Part shown: piece by piece, positions 17,292 to 24,742 of the stretch
Layout of the letters: each line of letters begins with the position of its first letter
How positions within the stretch are numbered: position 1 is the first letter of the stretch
Source of the DNA: Gelidibacter sp038243395
Lineage (GTDB): Bacteria; Bacteroidota; Bacteroidia; Flavobacteriales; Flavobacteriaceae
Reading direction: 5' to 3'
NCBI GenBank assembly: GCA_038243395.1
Contig: JBBSRC010000073.1
Coordinates: 1 to 25,535 of the forward strand
Length of the DNA stretch: 25,535 nt
Program-made: the position numbers and the translations under genes
The notes under the pieces: generated by a model
The model's database searches: none
Told to the model about the DNA's origin: nothing
What the model saw: only the letters and a program-made list of their open reading frames with translations

Positions 17292-19169
17292 ATGTTTAGA
17301 AACCGAGAGGATGTTTTACAAGTACTTTCAGATGCAGTTTCTGAGGGCGTTGTGGTTGTTGATCAGGAACAGAATATCGTATCCACGAATATTTCAGCAA
17401 ATACAATGTTTGGCTACGAAGCCAATGAACTTATTGGTAAGCCCTTAAATATCTTAATACCAGTTTCCTACCATGCAAAGCACGCTGGTCATTTTGCTTC
17501 GTTTTATAACCATAGTGAAAAACGTAAAATGGGCCACGGGCGTTACTTGTTTGGTTTAAATAAAAATAATAACAAATTCCCGGTTGAAGTTGGACTAAAT
17601 CCATTTGACCTATTTGGAGAAACTTACGTGATGGCACTGGTTACCGATATTTCCCAGCGTAAGGAAATTGAAGAGAATCTTAATTTAAAAAGCGAAGCCT
17701 TACAAGCCGCGGGAAATGGCATCGTAATTTCAGACGCTTCACAAAATGACCATCCCATTATCTATTTTAATCCAGCTTTTCAGCAGTTGACAGGATATGA
17801 TGAAAAGGAAATTTTAGGAAGAAATTGCAGGTTTTTGCAAGCCAATGATACGCATCAAGATCAGATTACAAAAATTCGACAGGCCATAAAAAACGGCGAA
17901 AGTTGCCAAGTAACCTTGCGGAATTACAAAAAAGATGGTACCTTATTTTGGAATGAGCTCTACGTCAGTCCTATAAAAGATCATGAGGGATCGGTTACGC
18001 ACTATATAGGGATCCAAAATGATATTACGCAACGGAAAAATGCAGAAGAGGAACGTAATTATCTCTCAAAAATATTTGATAATTCGCTCAACGAAATATA
18101 TGTTTTCGATTATAAATCCTTAAAATTTCTTAATGTTAATTATGGCGCCCAAAAAAATCTGGGATATACCTTGGAAGAACTTAAAAATATGACGCCATTG
18201 GATATTAAGCCTAATTTTTCCATTAAAAAATTTAAGAAATTAAGTGCGGCATTGGCAAATCAAACCGAAATTAAAACGGAGTTTGAAGCAATCCATACAC
18301 GCAAGAATGGCACTACCTATCCGGTTTATATCAGCTTGGAAATGTCCATGTTAGGAGATCGAAAAGTATTTGTGGCCATTGTTTTAGATATTACCGATCG
18401 AAAAAATTATACCCAGAAGTTAGAAAAAACTGTAGAAATCAGGACCAAACAGCTTAAAACAGCGCTTGAAACTGAAAAAGAACTCAACGATTTAAAAACA
18501 AAGTTTTTGTCTTTGGTTTCCCATGAATTTAAAACGCCATTGAGTGGTATTTTAACATCGTCCATACTTTTGAGCAAATACACTCTTGAAAATCAACAAG
18601 AAAATCGGGACAAGCATATTAAAATCATTTCGGATAAAGTCCATTACTTGAACGCTATTTTGAACGATTTTCTGTCCATCGAAAAATTAGAAACCGGAAA
18701 GGTCAACTATAAATTTACCATCTTCAGATTGAGTAAGGTGCTTAATGAGGTGGTTTACAACGCCAATATGCTATTAAAAGAAGGGCAGCAGATAAAATAC
18801 CCTGAACATATTGACGAAATGGTTTTAATTCAGGACGAAAGAACGGTCGAATTGGCCTTGACAAATTTGGTGCATAATGCCATTAAATATTCGCCCGAAC
18901 ATGCAGATGTTACCATAAAAATCACTCAGGACGATAGGGATACGGTTTTTGAAATTGCTGATACTGGAATTGGCATCCCTGAAAATGATCAAAAAAATAT
19001 TTTCAACCGATATTTTAGGGCAGAAAATGCTTTGACGACTCCCGGCACCGGAATTGGGCTCAACATCGTAAAATCCCATATTGAAAATCTTGGAGGTTCC
19101 ATACATTTTAGAAGCGTAGCCCATGTGGGCTCAACGTTTATATTAAGCATACCAAATAAAGCACAATGA
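17292..19169 (+). CDS. PAS-LOV-PAS hybrid sensor histidine kinase, putative blue-light (and possibly haem) sensor
   Basis: The protein has 625 residues, no signal peptide and no transmembrane segment, so it should be cytoplasmic. PAS1 (~5-125) resembles the FixL haem PAS: YHAKH places a His (64) at the proximal-ligand position and GHGR an Arg (84) at the distal position. PAS2 (~135-250) is a LOV domain: GRNCRFLQ holds the adduct Cys 179, followed by Asn 211, Asn 221 and Gln 242. The spacings of 32, 10 and 21 equal those of phototropin LOV2. PAS3 (~257-372) has no recognised cofactor motif. A coiled linker leads to HisKA (phospho-acceptor His 411 in SHEFKTPL) and HATPase_c (N-box with Asn 529, DTGIGIP, GTGIGLNIV). 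All catalytic boxes look intact. ATG at 17292 is preferred over GTG at 17283. The stop overlaps the regulator's ATG by 4 bp (ATGA), implying translational coupling. Confidence 0.92.
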   Translation: MFRNREDVLQVLSDAVSEGVVVVDQEQNIVSTNISANTMFGYEANELIGKPLNILIPVSYHAKHAGHFASFYNHSEKRKMGHGRYLFGLNKNNNKFPVEVGLNPFDLFGETYVMALVTDISQRKEIEENLNLKSEALQAAGNGIVISDASQNDHPIIYFNPAFQQLTGYDEKEILGRNCRFLQANDTHQDQITKIRQAIKNGESCQVTLRNYKKDGTLFWNELYVSPIKDHEGSVTHYIGIQNDITQRKNAEEERNYLSKIFDNSLNEIYVFDYKSLKFLNVNYGAQKNLGYTLEELKNMTPLDIKPNFSIKKFKKLSAALANQTEIKTEFEAIHTRKNGTTYPVYISLEMSMLGDRKVFVAIVLDITDRKNYTQKLEKTVEIRTKQLKTALETEKELNDLKTKFLSLVSHEFKTPLSGILTSSILLSKYTLENQQENRDKHIKIISDKVHYLNAILNDFLSIEKLETGKVNYKFTIFRLSKVLNEVVYNANMLLKEGQQIKYPEHIDEMVLIQDERTVELALTNLVHNAIKYSPEHADVTIKITQDDRDTVFEIADTGIGIPENDQKNIFNRYFRAENALTTPGTGIGLNIVKSHIENLGGSIHFRSVAHVGSTFILSIPNKAQ

Positions 19170-20224
19170 CAAAAAAAGTACTGTTGATTGAAGATGATGC
19201 TGTATTAAGAGAAAATACAGCCGAATTATTAGAACTTTTAAACTATCAGGTCATAACAGCCGCCAATGGTAAAATAGGGGTTGAAAAAGCAATTCGTCAA
19301 CCACCTCATATTATTGTTTGTGACATTATGATGCCAGAATTGGACGGCTATGACGTTTTGGAAGCGCTTTCAAGTGATCCAAAAACAAAGAACATTCCGT
19401 TTATTTTTTTATCTGCCAAAACCGAACGTCAGGACGTACGTAAAGGCATGAATTTGGGGGCAGATGATTATATTACCAAACCCTTTAGTGAGGACGATTT
19501 GGTAAGTGCCATTGAAAGCCGATTGGCCAAGGTTTCCATTCAAAATGAATTTAGTAACATAGTGGAGTCACTTGATATTAAAAAAAATGGCACGGATATA
19601 AAAACACTGAATGAATTAAGGGTTTATTTTGAAACCCATGGCAAATCTTTTAATTTTGAGTCAGGCGATATGATTTATGAAGAAGGCCAAAATTCCAATT
19701 ATATATATCTGATACACGAAGGCGTTGTAAAATGTCATCGCTTGGATGAACAAGGCAAGGAACTGACTACTGCACTGCATAAAACCTCTGATATCTTTGG
19801 TTATACGTCATTTGTTCAAAACATCCCTTACCAAGAAACGGCAACAGCTTTGAAAGATGTTGAACTTTTAGGGATTTCCAAAGATGAGCTCAAGCATATA
19901 CTTGATGCCAATCAAAATGTGACTTTAGAACTCATCCAATTACTTACCGACGATCTTAAAAGCGTTAAGGATCAATTATTACAAATGGCTTACAGTTCCG
20001 TAAAGAAAAAAACCGCAAGTACAATTTTGAAATTTGCGGAAAAACTGAATCCGAAACCAGGAGATCCCATTAAAATTTCTCGAGGTGATTTAGCAAGTGT
20101 TGCTGGTATTGCCACTGAAACTCTAATTAGATGTCTTTCTGATTTTAAAAAAGAAGGTCTGATAGAGATTGATGGAAGGAATATAAGAATTATAAACATT
20201 CAAAACCTTCAGGAGGTATATTAG
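19166..20224 (+). CDS. Response regulator: receiver domain fused to Crp/Fnr-type transcription factor
   Basis: The protein has 352 residues. The receiver (1-125) keeps Asp 10/11, phospho-acceptor Asp 53 (CDIMMPELDG), Ser 83 and Lys 105 (YITKPF), so it should accept phosphate from the kinase. A cyclic-nucleotide-binding-type beta-roll follows (~155-245; GDMIYEEGQNSNYIYLIHEG). It lacks the usual RxS phosphate-binding motif of cAMP-binding Crp and the N-terminal Fe-S cysteines of Fnr, so its ligand, if any, is unknown. A Crp-type winged helix-turn-helix ends the protein (~280-345; ISRGDLASVAGIATETLIRC, then LSDFKKEGLIEIDG). Fusing receiver and Crp/Fnr in one chain makes phosphorylation rather than a small ligand the likely switch. 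The start overlaps the kinase stop. Downstream lie the five USP genes, its most plausible targets; that is inference. Confidence 0.93.
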   Translation: MTKKVLLIEDDAVLRENTAELLELLNYQVITAANGKIGVEKAIRQPPHIIVCDIMMPELDGYDVLEALSSDPKTKNIPFIFLSAKTERQDVRKGMNLGADDYITKPFSEDDLVSAIESRLAKVSIQNEFSNIVESLDIKKNGTDIKTLNELRVYFETHGKSFNFESGDMIYEEGQNSNYIYLIHEGVVKCHRLDEQGKELTTALHKTSDIFGYTSFVQNIPYQETATALKDVELLGISKDELKHILDANQNVTLELIQLLTDDLKSVKDQLLQMAYSSVKKKTASTILKFAEKLNPKPGDPIKISRGDLASVAGIATETLIRCLSDFKKEGLIEIDGRNIRIINIQNLQEVY

Positions 20225-20231
20225 TGAGACC

Positions 20232-20270
20232 CCCATTTCAAAACTCGCCAAAGGCGAGCTTTGAAATGGG
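20232..20270. repeat. Long hairpin just after the response regulator
   Basis: Arms at 20232-20249 and 20253-20270 pair at 17 of 18 positions around a 3-nt AAA loop (CCCATTTCAAA ... TTTGAAATGGG outside, CTCGCC/GGCGAG inside, one A-C mismatch). It starts 7 bp past the stop. No T-run follows, so it may stabilise mRNA 3' ends or be a REP-like element rather than an intrinsic terminator. Confidence 0.8.
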
Positions 20271-20323
20271 CTGGTCGAACTAATCCCGCTTTTCAGCGGG
20301 ATCCCAAAGCAATATTATTAATT
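20249..20323. repeat. Intergenic direct repeat, copy 1
   Basis: About 75 bp, from CAAAGGCGAGCTTTGAAATG to AATATTATTAATT, is repeated at 20402-20477 with about five differences and one inserted base. It includes the hairpin ATCCCGCT-TTTC-AGCGGGAT at 20283-20302. Confidence 0.85.
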
Positions 20324-20640
20324 ATCGAGCATGGGTGCCACCTATTTTCTCAGCTACGTTAATTTCTACTTTTAACTGGATCTTGGTATTATCATATTCA
20401 TCAAAGGCTAGCTTTGAAATGGGCTAGTCGAACTAATCCCGCTTTTCAGCGGGATCCTAAAAGCAATATTATTAATTTTCTAGAAGTGAGTGCCACCTAA
20501 TTTTCTCAACTGGATAAACCCCGCTTTTCAGCGAGATCTCAAAGTGCAATATTATTATTCCAGCAGGGGCGAACTACCTGTTTTTGTCCACTAATCTAAT
20601 ACCGCTTTTTCGCAAAATTTCAAAGTGCCAAACATTCAAT
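20283..20640. repeat. Array of about five decaying ~80-bp repeats with CCCGCTTTTCAGCGGG hairpins
   Basis: Hairpin cores start near 20283, 20365, 20436, 20517 and 20600, spaced about 73-83 bp. Units 1 and 3 are perfect. Unit 4 (CCCGCTTTTCAGCGAGAT) has a damaged arm. Units 2 (CTACTTTTAACTGGAT) and 5 (ACCGCTTTTTCGC) are barely recognisable. Spacers share AAAGCAATATTATTAATT and a second block (GGGTGCCACCTATTTTCTCA, GAGTGCCACCTAATTTTCTC). The rest of the 652-bp gap up to the first USP gene holds only the dyad and promoter listed separately. Confidence 0.7.
20402..20477. repeat. Intergenic direct repeat, copy 2
   Basis: This is the partner of 20249-20323 at an offset of 153 bp. It keeps the perfect 8-bp hairpin ATCCCGCT-TTTC-AGCGGGAT at 20436-20455 but only the right arm of the long hairpin found beside copy 1. 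Confidence 0.85.
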
Positions 20641-20773
20641 CCAATGATTTGAACCTTCTTTGTTAGTTAAGTTAATGCCGTATTTATCAGCTTCTTAAAT
20701 TTAGTATGAGTCGCGTTCTCTTTTGAAAATTATTCAAGTTTTAGGTCAAAGTTTTCTCTGTAAACATCACACA

Positions 20774-20804
20774 TTTGTCCAAGGTTCTTTCTAAAAAGGA
20801 CAAA
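20774..20804. promoter_or_regulatory. Inverted repeat upstream of the first USP promoter
   Basis: TTTGTCC and GGACAAA form perfect 7-bp arms 17 bp apart, centred about 30 bp upstream of the -33 element. It could be an operator for an activator such as the adjacent REC-Crp regulator, though the arms are wider apart than in a classical Crp site. Confidence 0.4.
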
Positions 20805-20818
20805 CATGACCGATATCA

Positions 20819-20849
20819 TTTCCTAATTGAATTCATCGCTTTAGTTTTG
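20819..20849 (+). promoter_or_regulatory. Promoter candidate for the first USP gene
   Basis: TTTC at 20819-20822 and TAGTTTTG at 20842-20849 are separated by exactly 19 bp. They fit the Bacteroidota TTTG-N19-TAnnTTTG pattern with one mismatch. Transcription would start near 20855, giving a leader of about 20 nt. Confidence 0.6.
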
Positions 20850-20876
20850 AGTTGGTTATAATCATGATGAATTACT

Positions 20877-21728
20877 ATGAGAAATATTTTATTACCTACT
20901 GACTTTTCAGAAAATTCTTGGAATGCTATTGCTTATGCACTTAAATTTTTCGAGAAAACAAACTGTACTTTTTATTTGTTGCATGTCAATGCTTTAAGTT
21001 ATATAACGGCGACGGATTCGCCATATATCACAGATAAGGATTTTGTTGAAAACACCTTTACCAAGCCAGCTAAAAAGCAATTAAAATCACTTTTGAAGCG
21101 GATTTCAACAGAATTTCCGGAATCTCAAAATCATCATTTTTTTACACTAACCGATTATAATTTTTTTGTAGATTCCGTACGAAATCATGTCTTAGAAAAG
21201 AAGATAGACATGATTGTCATGGGAACAAAGGGTGCCAGCGGATTAAAAAAAGTGATCGTAGGCAGCAATGCAGCAGATGTTATTAAGAAGGTAAAGTGTC
21301 CTACATTGGTCGTTCCCGAGGATGCCGAATTTGTTAACTTGGATGAAATTGCGTTTCCAACCGATTACTTATTGACCTATGGTGTTGATTTGTTAAAACC
21401 ACTTTATAACATTTTAAAAGTACACAATTCCAGTTTACAGGTGGTTCACATTACCCAAAAATCGGAAGACCTGAGTATTGGCCAACAGAATAATAAAGAT
21501 TTGCTCAACGAGTATTTTAATAGATTCAGAACAAAATTTTATAATCTTTCTAATAAAAATGTTGAAGATGCCATCGAGTGTTTTATACAAAGTAGAGACG
21601 TTAAAATGATGGCTATGGTGGCAAAAAACCTTAATTACTTTCAACGAATTTTATTTCATAATAAGATCGAAGAGATTACTTACCATACACGAATTCCATT
21701 TTTGGTAATGCATGATAAGATGGCTTAA
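20877..21728 (+). CDS. Universal stress protein, tandem two-domain type (USP 1)
   Basis: The protein has 283 residues. The N-terminal USP domain (1-~147) starts RNILLPTDFSENSWNAIAYA and ends with the ATP-binding signature G-x2-G-x9-G-S at 116-130 (GTKG ... VGSN), then CPTLVVP. The second domain (~150-283) keeps the fold pattern (IAFPTDYL, LQVVHIT) but has lost the glycine signature (MMAMVAKNLNYFQ ... IPFLVMHD), so probably only the first half binds nucleotide. USPs are cytoplasmic proteins for survival under starvation, oxidative or oxygen-limited conditions; the exact task here is unknown. It is the first of five paralogues and has its own promoter candidate. Confidence 0.92.
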   Translation: MRNILLPTDFSENSWNAIAYALKFFEKTNCTFYLLHVNALSYITATDSPYITDKDFVENTFTKPAKKQLKSLLKRISTEFPESQNHHFFTLTDYNFFVDSVRNHVLEKKIDMIVMGTKGASGLKKVIVGSNAADVIKKVKCPTLVVPEDAEFVNLDEIAFPTDYLLTYGVDLLKPLYNILKVHNSSLQVVHITQKSEDLSIGQQNNKDLLNEYFNRFRTKFYNLSNKNVEDAIECFIQSRDVKMMAMVAKNLNYFQRILFHNKIEEITYHTRIPFLVMHDKMA

Positions 21729-21922
21729 TAAAGAATAGATTACGAAGTGTGAAGAATCGAACGGCTTAAACTCTTGGACGATTTAGAAATGCAGTAATTA
21801 TTGCGATTATAAACTTTAATATGTATGCAGGTTTAAAAAATAAAGACTTCACCAGGTCTTAGTTTAAAATTGGTTTGAAGGATTTGATTACTTATTGTCG
21901 ATCCCTTTTAAAAACTAACGTA

Positions 21923-21959
21923 CTGAGTTAAAAGAGCGTTTTTGCGTTTTAACTCTCAG
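21923..21959. repeat. Hairpin CTGAGTTAAAA / TTTTAACTCtCAG
   Basis: Twelve-base arms pair except for one bulged T, around a 13-nt loop that contains GCGTTTTTGCG. No T-run follows on the plus strand. It may be a transcript-end structure for USP 1. Confidence 0.5.
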
Positions 21960-21989
21960 GTGCAGCGAATTTAATAATTCAACTTTTAC

Positions 21990-22025
21990 AAGACCCTTCA
22001 GGTTTCGGTAGTGAAGCAAGGTCTT
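21990..22025 (+). terminator. Possible terminator after USP 1
   Basis: A compound hairpin has outer arms AAGACC/GGTCTT and inner arms CTTCA/TGAAG, followed by TATTT. The tail is weak, and it lies about 260 bp past the gene, so the role is uncertain. Confidence 0.35.
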
Positions 22026-22041
22026 TATTTAATGCTGTTTT

Positions 22042-22068
22042 TGTGAGGTAACAGTTGTTTAACTCACA
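22042..22068. promoter_or_regulatory. Extended palindrome overlapping the USP 2 promoter
   Basis: The 27-bp dyad reads TGTGAGnTAA-N7-TTAnCTCACA, with nine matched base pairs per arm. It covers the -33 element of the USP 2 promoter. The TGTGA/TCACA arms recall Crp half-sites, but they are 17 bp apart instead of 6. A good operator candidate. Confidence 0.5.
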
Positions 22069-22084
22069 GATATCCATAGATTTG
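22054..22084 (+). promoter_or_regulatory. Promoter candidate for USP 2-4
   Basis: GTTG at 22054-22057 and TAGATTTG at 22077-22084 are 19 bp apart, fitting TTTG-N19-TAnnTTTG with one mismatch in -33 and none in -7. The leader would be about 65 nt. Confidence 0.6.
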
Positions 22085-22157
22085 AAATGATATTTATCAT
22101 AGTTTATACCGTTTTTAAATTCTAATTTTATATCATAATTATTAAAAATTCAATATT

Positions 22158-23006
22158 ATGATCTCGATACTTTTTCCAACAGATTTTTCTGAAAATTCGA
22201 TGAATGCGATACGGTATGCTCTGGAGTTTTTTAAATACGAAAACGGTCAGTTCTATTTTATGCACGTCTATCAAAAAGAATTCTATGATCATGAAGAGTT
22301 AGTGTCACGTGACGTGTATGATGATGTTTTAGACCGTGTGAAACAGGAATCTGAGGCCAAATTGGAAGACCTATTGAAAACGGTAAACGAACTCTCGCCC
22401 AACCCAAGATTTCAATATCATAGCATTTCAGCTTATAATACGCTGGTAGAAGAAGCCAGCCGCATTGTAAATGAAAAAGATATTGATTTGATTGTAATGG
22501 GAACGAAAGGCAAATCGGACGATCGTAAAATTGTCTTCGGAAGCCAAACTTTTCAAGTTTTAAAGTATGTACAATGTCCTGTTTTGGCCATTCCTGCAAA
22601 TTATACCAATACCCAACCCAAACGTATTTTGTTTCCGACAGATTATCTTATTCCATACAAACGACGAGAGTTGAAGTTGGTGTGCGATTTGGCAGGATCC
22701 TACAGAAGTGTTGTTGATATTGTTTATGTTTCAAAAAGCCACAAATTATCGATGCGACAGGAAGATAATCAAGCCTTTATTAAAGATACGATTTGTAAAA
22801 CTGAAATAAATTTCTATACAAAAAATAACAAAAATGTTGCTAATACTATCAAGGATTATATCACAGAGAATAATGTCGATATGCTGGTTATGGTAAATAC
22901 GCAATTTTCGTTTTTGGAAAATGTTTTATTTCCCTCAACCATAGATAAAGTTAGTCTCGATTTGAAAATCCCGCTTTTGGCGATGCAAAATTCGACACGT
23001 TCCTAA
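22158..23006 (+). CDS. Universal stress protein, tandem two-domain type (USP 2)
   Basis: The protein has 282 residues. It starts MISILFPTDFSENSMNAIRY, with the nucleotide signature at 115-129 (GTKG ... FGSQ) and CPVLAIP closing the first domain. The second domain begins RILFPTDYLIPYKRREL and ends MLVMVNTQFSFLENVLFP ... IPLLAM, without the glycine signature, as in USP 1. Its first-domain loop (KSDDRK) is more charged than the ASG/ATG loops of the paralogues. It leads a tight set: USP 3 starts 23 bp after its stop, so USP 2-4 are probably one transcript. Confidence 0.92.
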   Translation: MISILFPTDFSENSMNAIRYALEFFKYENGQFYFMHVYQKEFYDHEELVSRDVYDDVLDRVKQESEAKLEDLLKTVNELSPNPRFQYHSISAYNTLVEEASRIVNEKDIDLIVMGTKGKSDDRKIVFGSQTFQVLKYVQCPVLAIPANYTNTQPKRILFPTDYLIPYKRRELKLVCDLAGSYRSVVDIVYVSKSHKLSMRQEDNQAFIKDTICKTEINFYTKNNKNVANTIKDYITENNVDMLVMVNTQFSFLENVLFPSTIDKVSLDLKIPLLAMQNSTRS

Positions 23007-23029
23007 TAAAAATGTTATAAGCTTAAACC

Positions 23030-23881
23030 ATGAAAAATATACTACTACCCACTGATTTCTCAGAGAATTCTTGGAATGCCATCAAATATGCCATACAATT
23101 ATTCGAAAAGGATCAGTGTACCTTTCATTTGTTCAATGCCTATACACCTGTGGTTTATGATTTGACTTATATGCTGTTGGCTAGTCCCGCGCAATTTGGT
23201 CTTCGTGATCCCATAAGAGAGGATTCTAAAGCACATTTAAGTGAGCTTCACACTAAGATTATAAAGGAATTCGGTAACAATCCGAACCATAAATTTGAAC
23301 CTATAGCCCGATTTGATACACTGATTTCGGGAATAAAGGAATTAATTGTTGAACGTCATATTGACCTGGTTATTATGGGAACCAAAGGCGCAACGGGTGC
23401 GAAGAAGATATTATTTGGTTCCAATACCGTTCAGGTTTTTAGGGAGGTTAAACATCCGATTATTGCCATTCCTTCAAATTATGATTATGTGGCGCCTCAA
23501 GAAGTATTATTTCCCACTGATTTAGGAGTGGCATTCAATGATAACCAACTTCAGGTTCTCAAGGATATCGCAGCTATACATCAGACCAGAATTAATGCCA
23601 TGCATGTGAGAACGGGACATGGTTTGAGCGAGGTGCAAAACCAGAACAAATTAATGCTGCAGACTGTTTTTTCAAAGTTGAACTATGAGTTTCACGATTT
23701 TGATGACATGGAGATTCCTGAGGCCATTAATAAATTCCAAGAGAAGCACACTATCAATATGCTGGTAATGATCAATAATAAACAATCATTTTTTGAAAAC
23801 TTGTTTTTCAAGGACACCATTAATCAAATCGGTTTCTATTTAGATATTCCGTTTTTAGTAATACCATCAAGACAACATTAA
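23030..23881 (+). CDS. Universal stress protein, tandem two-domain type (USP 3)
   Basis: The protein has 283 residues. The start KNILLPTDFSENSWNAIKYA is nearly the same as in USP 1 and marks the closest pair. The nucleotide signature lies at 117-131 (GTKGATGAKK, then FGSN). The C-terminal half begins VLFPTDLGVAF and ends MLVMINNKQSFFENLFFK ... IPFLVIP, again without the glycine signature. Spacing of 23 bp before and 21 bp after points to an operon with its neighbours. Confidence 0.92.
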   Translation: MKNILLPTDFSENSWNAIKYAIQLFEKDQCTFHLFNAYTPVVYDLTYMLLASPAQFGLRDPIREDSKAHLSELHTKIIKEFGNNPNHKFEPIARFDTLISGIKELIVERHIDLVIMGTKGATGAKKILFGSNTVQVFREVKHPIIAIPSNYDYVAPQEVLFPTDLGVAFNDNQLQVLKDIAAIHQTRINAMHVRTGHGLSEVQNQNKLMLQTVFSKLNYEFHDFDDMEIPEAINKFQEKHTINMLVMINNKQSFFENLFFKDTINQIGFYLDIPFLVIPSRQH

Positions 23882-23902
23882 AAACAAATAAGTCATAATA
23901 TC

Positions 23903-24742
23903 ATGACATCAAAATCAAGACATATTTTAATCCCGACAGATTTTTCCAATAATGCATGGAGCGCGGCGCTTTATGCCTTAAATCTGTTTGCCGACCAAGA
24001 ATGTAAGTTTTACTTTTTGAATTCTCTGTCGCTTTCCCATACCGATTCAAGAACTTACGTTACTACAAGGTATGTAGATACTCTGACTGAAACTTCAATA
24101 AGAGAATTGAATGACCTGAAGGCGCGTGCCATCAAATTAGATAATGCCAAGCACAGTTTTGAGGTCATTAGTACTTCTGAAAATTTAACGCCAGCAATAA
24201 AACGAGCCGTAAAACAGCATCAAATAGATATGGTCGTTGCGGGAACCAAAGGTGCAACAGGAGTTAGTAAGTTCCTCTTAGGAAGTAATACTGTGAATCT
24301 TATCCAGGAATTAGAAGACTGTCCCATGCTCGCAGTTCCTGAAAATTATGAATTTAAAACACCTAAGGAGATTGCATTTCCTACCGATTTTAATCGCGAT
24401 TATCATGTTCGTGAATTGAAGGTTTTAACTGATTTTGCCGAACTGAATAAGGCTCATATTTATATTTTGCACATCAATTTAAAAGACGATTTGAGTGCGG
24501 AACAACAAAATAATATGAGAGCACTCCAAAGTCATTTGGAGAAGCATGAGCACACGTTCCACTGGATGGAGAAATCTGCTACAAAATCAGATGAGATCAA
24601 TTCGTTTATAGGCGAATTTAAAATAGATCTGCTGGCCATGGTCAATTACAAACACAGTTTTATTGAGAGCATCGTGAAAGAACCAGTGATCAAGAAGATA
24701 GGATTTAAATTGACGGTTCCATTTTTGGTGATACCGAAGTAG
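23903..24742 (+). CDS. Universal stress protein, tandem two-domain type (USP 4)
   Basis: The protein has 279 residues. It starts MTSKSRHILIPTDFSNNAWS, a few residues longer at the N-terminus than its paralogues. The nucleotide signature is at 114-128 (GTKGATG ... LGSN), followed by CPMLAVP. The second domain starts IAFPTDFNRDYHVRELKVL and ends LLAMVNYKHSFIESIV ... VPFLVIPK, lacking the glycine signature. It is probably the last gene of the USP 2-4 unit, because 328 bp separate it from the next USP gene. Confidence 0.92.
   Translation: MTSKSRHILIPTDFSNNAWSAALYALNLFADQECKFYFLNSLSLSHTDSRTYVTTRYVDTLTETSIRELNDLKARAIKLDNAKHSFEVISTSENLTPAIKRAVKQHQIDMVVAGTKGATGVSKFLLGSNTVNLIQELEDCPMLAVPENYEFKTPKEIAFPTDFNRDYHVRELKVLTDFAELNKAHIYILHINLKDDLSAEQQNNMRALQSHLEKHEHTFHWMEKSATKSDEINSFIGEFKIDLLAMVNYKHSFIESIVKEPVIKKIGFKLTVPFLVIPK

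Larger units (their letters stand above)
21729..22157. other. 429-bp gap between USP 1 and USP 2
   Basis: No gene is supported. The gap carries two hairpins and then the regulatory region of USP 2, which suggests USP 1 is transcribed separately from USP 2-4. Confidence 0.6.

Noticed and set aside
20249..20620. CRISPR-like array
   Set aside because: Units decay strongly, the spacers are themselves similar and no cas gene is present; a degenerate tandem hairpin repeat fits better.
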